Shown: piece by piece, positions 4,532-6,768 of the stretch
How the letters are laid out: every line of letters begins with the position of its first letter
Numbering within the stretch: the first letter of the stretch is position 1
DNA from: CAYGZA01 sp964354135
GTDB lineage: Bacteria > Planctomycetota > Planctomycetia > Pirellulales > Thermoguttaceae
Assembly: GCA_964354135.1 (NCBI GenBank)
Contig: CAYGZA010000342.1
Span: 1-6,768 of the forward strand
Direction: 5' to 3'
Length of the DNA: 6,768 nucleotides
Notes under the pieces: generated by a model
What the model saw: the letters and a program-made list of their open reading frames with translations, nothing else
What the model was told of the DNA's origin: nothing
Databases searched by the model: none
Translations under genes and position numbers: made by a program

Positions 4532-6768
4532 ATGCCCCGGCCTCTCCGCATCGGCGTCAGTCTTGCAGCGGTGCTGGCGGCGTATGCTGCCTACCGTCTG
4601 GCGGCCGTCCCGTGGATTGAGCCGGCCGCGGGGCGATGGCAGAGCGACGAGGAAGTGGTTTTCCAGCCGCCCGCCGATCGGCTGGCAGGGCTCAAGGACC
4701 TGTTCCAACCCGGGGATTGGGAGCTGGACGAGCGGACCTTAATCCTCGAAAGCGACCAGGTGAAGCTCCTGTGGCGCGACCTGACCGACGCGGGGGGCGG
4801 CCAAATGGAGCTCGTCCCCTGCACGATGATCTTCACCCCCAACGGCGCGTCGGCCGTTGAGGCCGAACAAACCCGCGAGGCCATCGTGCTCCAGGCGCCC
4901 CAGGGGGCGCTGTTGACGTTCGACCGGCCCTTGGACCTTCGCAAAGGGGAGGTGGGCCGGTTGAAGGCAGGGCAATTGCGGGGCCGCATTACCGTCCGCA
5001 GCCAAGGCAAACTCCCCGGGCCCGAAGACGATCTGTATCTCGCGACCCGCGACATAGAGCTTACCGAGCAGCGGCTCTGGACCCCCAACGACTTGGAGTT
5101 TTCGTGGGGGCGGAGCACCGGGCGCGGCACGCACCTGGAAGTGAAGTTTTCGCCCGGCGATCGCTCCCGCAGCGCCCAGAAGCACGGAATGAACATCGGC
5201 AGCGTCGAGTGGATCGAGGTCCGCCGCCTGGAGCGGCTGCGGCTGGACCTGGGCAGCCCGGCCTCGCCGTCCGGCAAGCAGCCGGCGCCCGGCGATCGCC
5301 CCGGCACGAGCTGGACCGACATTCCTTTTGAGATCACCTGCCGCGGGCCGGTCCGTTTCGACCCGGGGGAGCAATCGGCGGTCTTCCGCGAGCAAGTGGA
5401 TCTCCTGCGGGTGTACCCCAACGGGGAGAGCGACCAGATCAACTGCGAGATGTTGGCGGTCTATTTCGGCCGGCGGCGCGATGCCGCGACTGCCCCGGGC
5501 GATTCACCCCAACCGACGCCCGCCAAGGCACGCAGCCCGGTGGCCGGCCTCCAGCCCCGGCGGATCGAGGCCCAAGGGCACCCGGTGATCGTCCGGGCCC
5601 CGAGCCAGGACGCCCAGGCCCGCGGGGACCGGCTGGAATACGACCTGCAAACCGGACACATCGTGCTGGACGGCGATCAAGGGGCGTTCCTCCGCCAGGG
5701 GAACAACGAGATTCATGCCCCGCACCTGGAGTATCAACTCGGCCAGCAGGGAGGATTGGGTCAGGCGGCGGCAGACGGGCCCGGCTCGATCCGCGCCCAA
5801 TTGCCGGGCCGCACGCCGCAGCCGTTCGAGGCCCGTTGGACGCGGCAATTGCTCCTCCGGCCGCAGGACCAGCAGCACGTGATCTCGCTCTTGGGCAGCG
5901 CGGAACTCAACTACGGGATTCTCGGCGGCCTGAGTGCCGGAGAGATCCACTTCTGGCTCCAGGAGGCGCCGCCCTCGGGCCCCGGCCAGCAGCCGCAGGT
6001 TCTCCCGGATCGGATGCTTGCCCGGAATGACGTGCAGTTCGCTTCGGCCAAGCTCTACGGGAAGGTCAACGAGTTGAGGGTCTGGTTCAAGCCGGTCCCT
6101 GCCGGGCGGCAACAACAGCCGGGCGGCGAGCGCAGCCCCCTGGTGCGGCAACTCCAAGACCCCTCGGTGCGTCTGGCGATGGAGTTTGCCGCCCGGGTGC
6201 CCGCGCCGTTGCGGACGGTCTGGCTGCCGACTGCCGCCGCGGGGCAGCCGCTCGCAATCCCCGGGGCCCCCAGGGACGGCGTAGACGGCTGGGCCCCCGT
6301 GGGGACTCCCGCCGACGCGGCCGCCGGCCAGGCGGTCCCGCCGTTGCTGGCGCAGCACTTCCGGATCGAGGGGAAAGTGCTCGAAGCCCGCGTGGCCGCG
6401 CAAGGCACCACGGGCGAGCTCTCCGAGCTGATCGTCGAAGGCAACGTCCGCTTCGCCGAAACGCAAACCTCGCAGCCCGGGGAGAAGCCGGTCCTCATGA
6501 GCGGCGATCGGATCCAGGTGGTCGATGCCTCGAAGCCCACCATGGCGGCCACGGTCACCGGCAGCCCGGCACACGTCGAGGGCCGCGGGCTTTCGCTGAG
6601 CGGCGCCAACATCCACCTGAACTGCGGGACCAACCAGCTCCGCATCGACGGGCAGGGGCGGATGGAGCTGCCGCTGGACCGCGATTTCCAGGGACGGCCG
6701 GTCCGCAACCAGGGCCCGTTGGTCATTCTGTGGCAGGAGCGCATGGTGCTGGACGGTCGCACGGCCCG
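4532..6768 (+). CDS. Large membrane-anchored OstA/LptA-like protein in the lptC position (3' end missing)
   Basis: From the ATG at 4532 the frame stays open for 745 codons to the window edge; the stop is not visible. Residues 7-26 (IGVSLAAVLAAYAAYRLAAV) form one membrane anchor behind a basic PRPLR start, as in LptC, so most of the protein should be periplasmic. The rest is beta-rich with Pro/Gly-rich linkers (about 316-345, 480-490, 580-610). OstA/LptA-like stretches are visible: RGDRLEYDLQTGHIVLDG with NNEIHAPHLEYQL following (364-403), then VEGNVRF (635-641), and GDRIQVVD to IDGQGRMEL (658-713). These match the alternating strand pattern of LptA/LptC/LptD-N. No enzyme motif was seen. It follows kdsC by 63 bp, where E. 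coli has lptC-lptA-lptB, so a role bridging LPS from the inner to the outer membrane is inferred. E. coli LptC and LptA are each below 200 residues; this is over three times as long. No Shine-Dalgarno precedes the ATG. Domain assignment is by eye, so the family is probable and the exact role is uncertain. Confidence 0.75.
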   Translation, partial: MPRPLRIGVSLAAVLAAYAAYRLAAVPWIEPAAGRWQSDEEVVFQPPADRLAGLKDLFQPGDWELDERTLILESDQVKLLWRDLTDAGGGQMELVPCTMIFTPNGASAVEAEQTREAIVLQAPQGALLTFDRPLDLRKGEVGRLKAGQLRGRITVRSQGKLPGPEDDLYLATRDIELTEQRLWTPNDLEFSWGRSTGRGTHLEVKFSPGDRSRSAQKHGMNIGSVEWIEVRRLERLRLDLGSPASPSGKQPAPGDRPGTSWTDIPFEITCRGPVRFDPGEQSAVFREQVDLLRVYPNGESDQINCEMLAVYFGRRRDAATAPGDSPQPTPAKARSPVAGLQPRRIEAQGHPVIVRAPSQDAQARGDRLEYDLQTGHIVLDGDQGAFLRQGNNEIHAPHLEYQLGQQGGLGQAAADGPGSIRAQLPGRTPQPFEARWTRQLLLRPQDQQHVISLLGSAELNYGILGGLSAGEIHFWLQEAPPSGPGQQPQVLPDRMLARNDVQFASAKLYGKVNELRVWFKPVPAGRQQQPGGERSPLVRQLQDPSVRLAMEFAARVPAPLRTVWLPTAAAGQPLAIPGAPRDGVDGWAPVGTPADAAAGQAVPPLLAQHFRIEGKVLEARVAAQGTTGELSELIVEGNVRFAETQTSQPGEKPVLMSGDRIQVVDASKPTMAATVTGSPAHVEGRGLSLSGANIHLNCGTNQLRIDGQGRMELPLDRDFQGRPVRNQGPLVILWQERMVLDGRTA

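Noticed and set aside
5504..6762. Two long minus-strand frames opposite the OstA-like gene
   Set aside because: The plus frame from 4532 is open throughout, has a membrane anchor and LptA-like strand patterns, and fits the operon. The minus frames are Arg/Gly/Pro-rich shadows.

Overview
The window looks like chromosomal DNA of a high-GC, Gram-negative bacterium. A planctomycete (Pirellulales-like) is my best guess. I infer this from the GC-rich coding style, the loose gene packing, the SppA type, and a Kdo operon whose third gene is an oversized OstA/LptA-like protein. The taxonomic call is inference; no marker gene settles it. No rRNA, tRNA, CRISPR array or complete mobile element was seen.

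Layout: (1) 1-232, minus strand: the 5' part of a small DNA-binding-like gene (coiled coil, then the start of a possible HARE-type winged helix). It has its own sigma70-like promoter and Shine-Dalgarno, is less GC-rich than the rest, and runs off the left edge. (2) 233-701: a gene-free stretch of about 470 bp with several inverted repeats: a 14-bp stem-loop with a T-tract on the minus strand, an 8-bp inverted repeat, and two copies of a GGGTA-type pseudo-palindrome. (3) 702-2558, plus: a complete two-domain SppA-type signal peptide peptidase (S49 family) with the catalytic Lys and Ser both present. (4) 2559-2806: an intergenic region with a perfect 12-bp hairpin followed by a good sigma70-like promoter. 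(5) 2807-6768, plus: a probable operon of kdsD (arabinose-5-phosphate isomerase, SIS plus two CBS domains), kdsC (Kdo-8-phosphate phosphatase, HAD fold) and a long membrane-anchored OstA/LptA-like protein that is still open at the right edge.

Function: KdsD makes D-arabinose 5-phosphate, the committed precursor of Kdo, and KdsC removes the phosphate from Kdo-8-phosphate. In Escherichia coli the order is kdsD-kdsC-lptC-lptA-lptB. Here the gene in the lptC position has an N-terminal membrane anchor like LptC, but it is at least 745 codons long and carries more than one LptA/OstA-like beta-rich segment. The cluster therefore probably couples inner-core sugar synthesis to transport of LPS to the outer membrane, with an enlarged bridge protein. 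This third gene is the most interesting item in the window.
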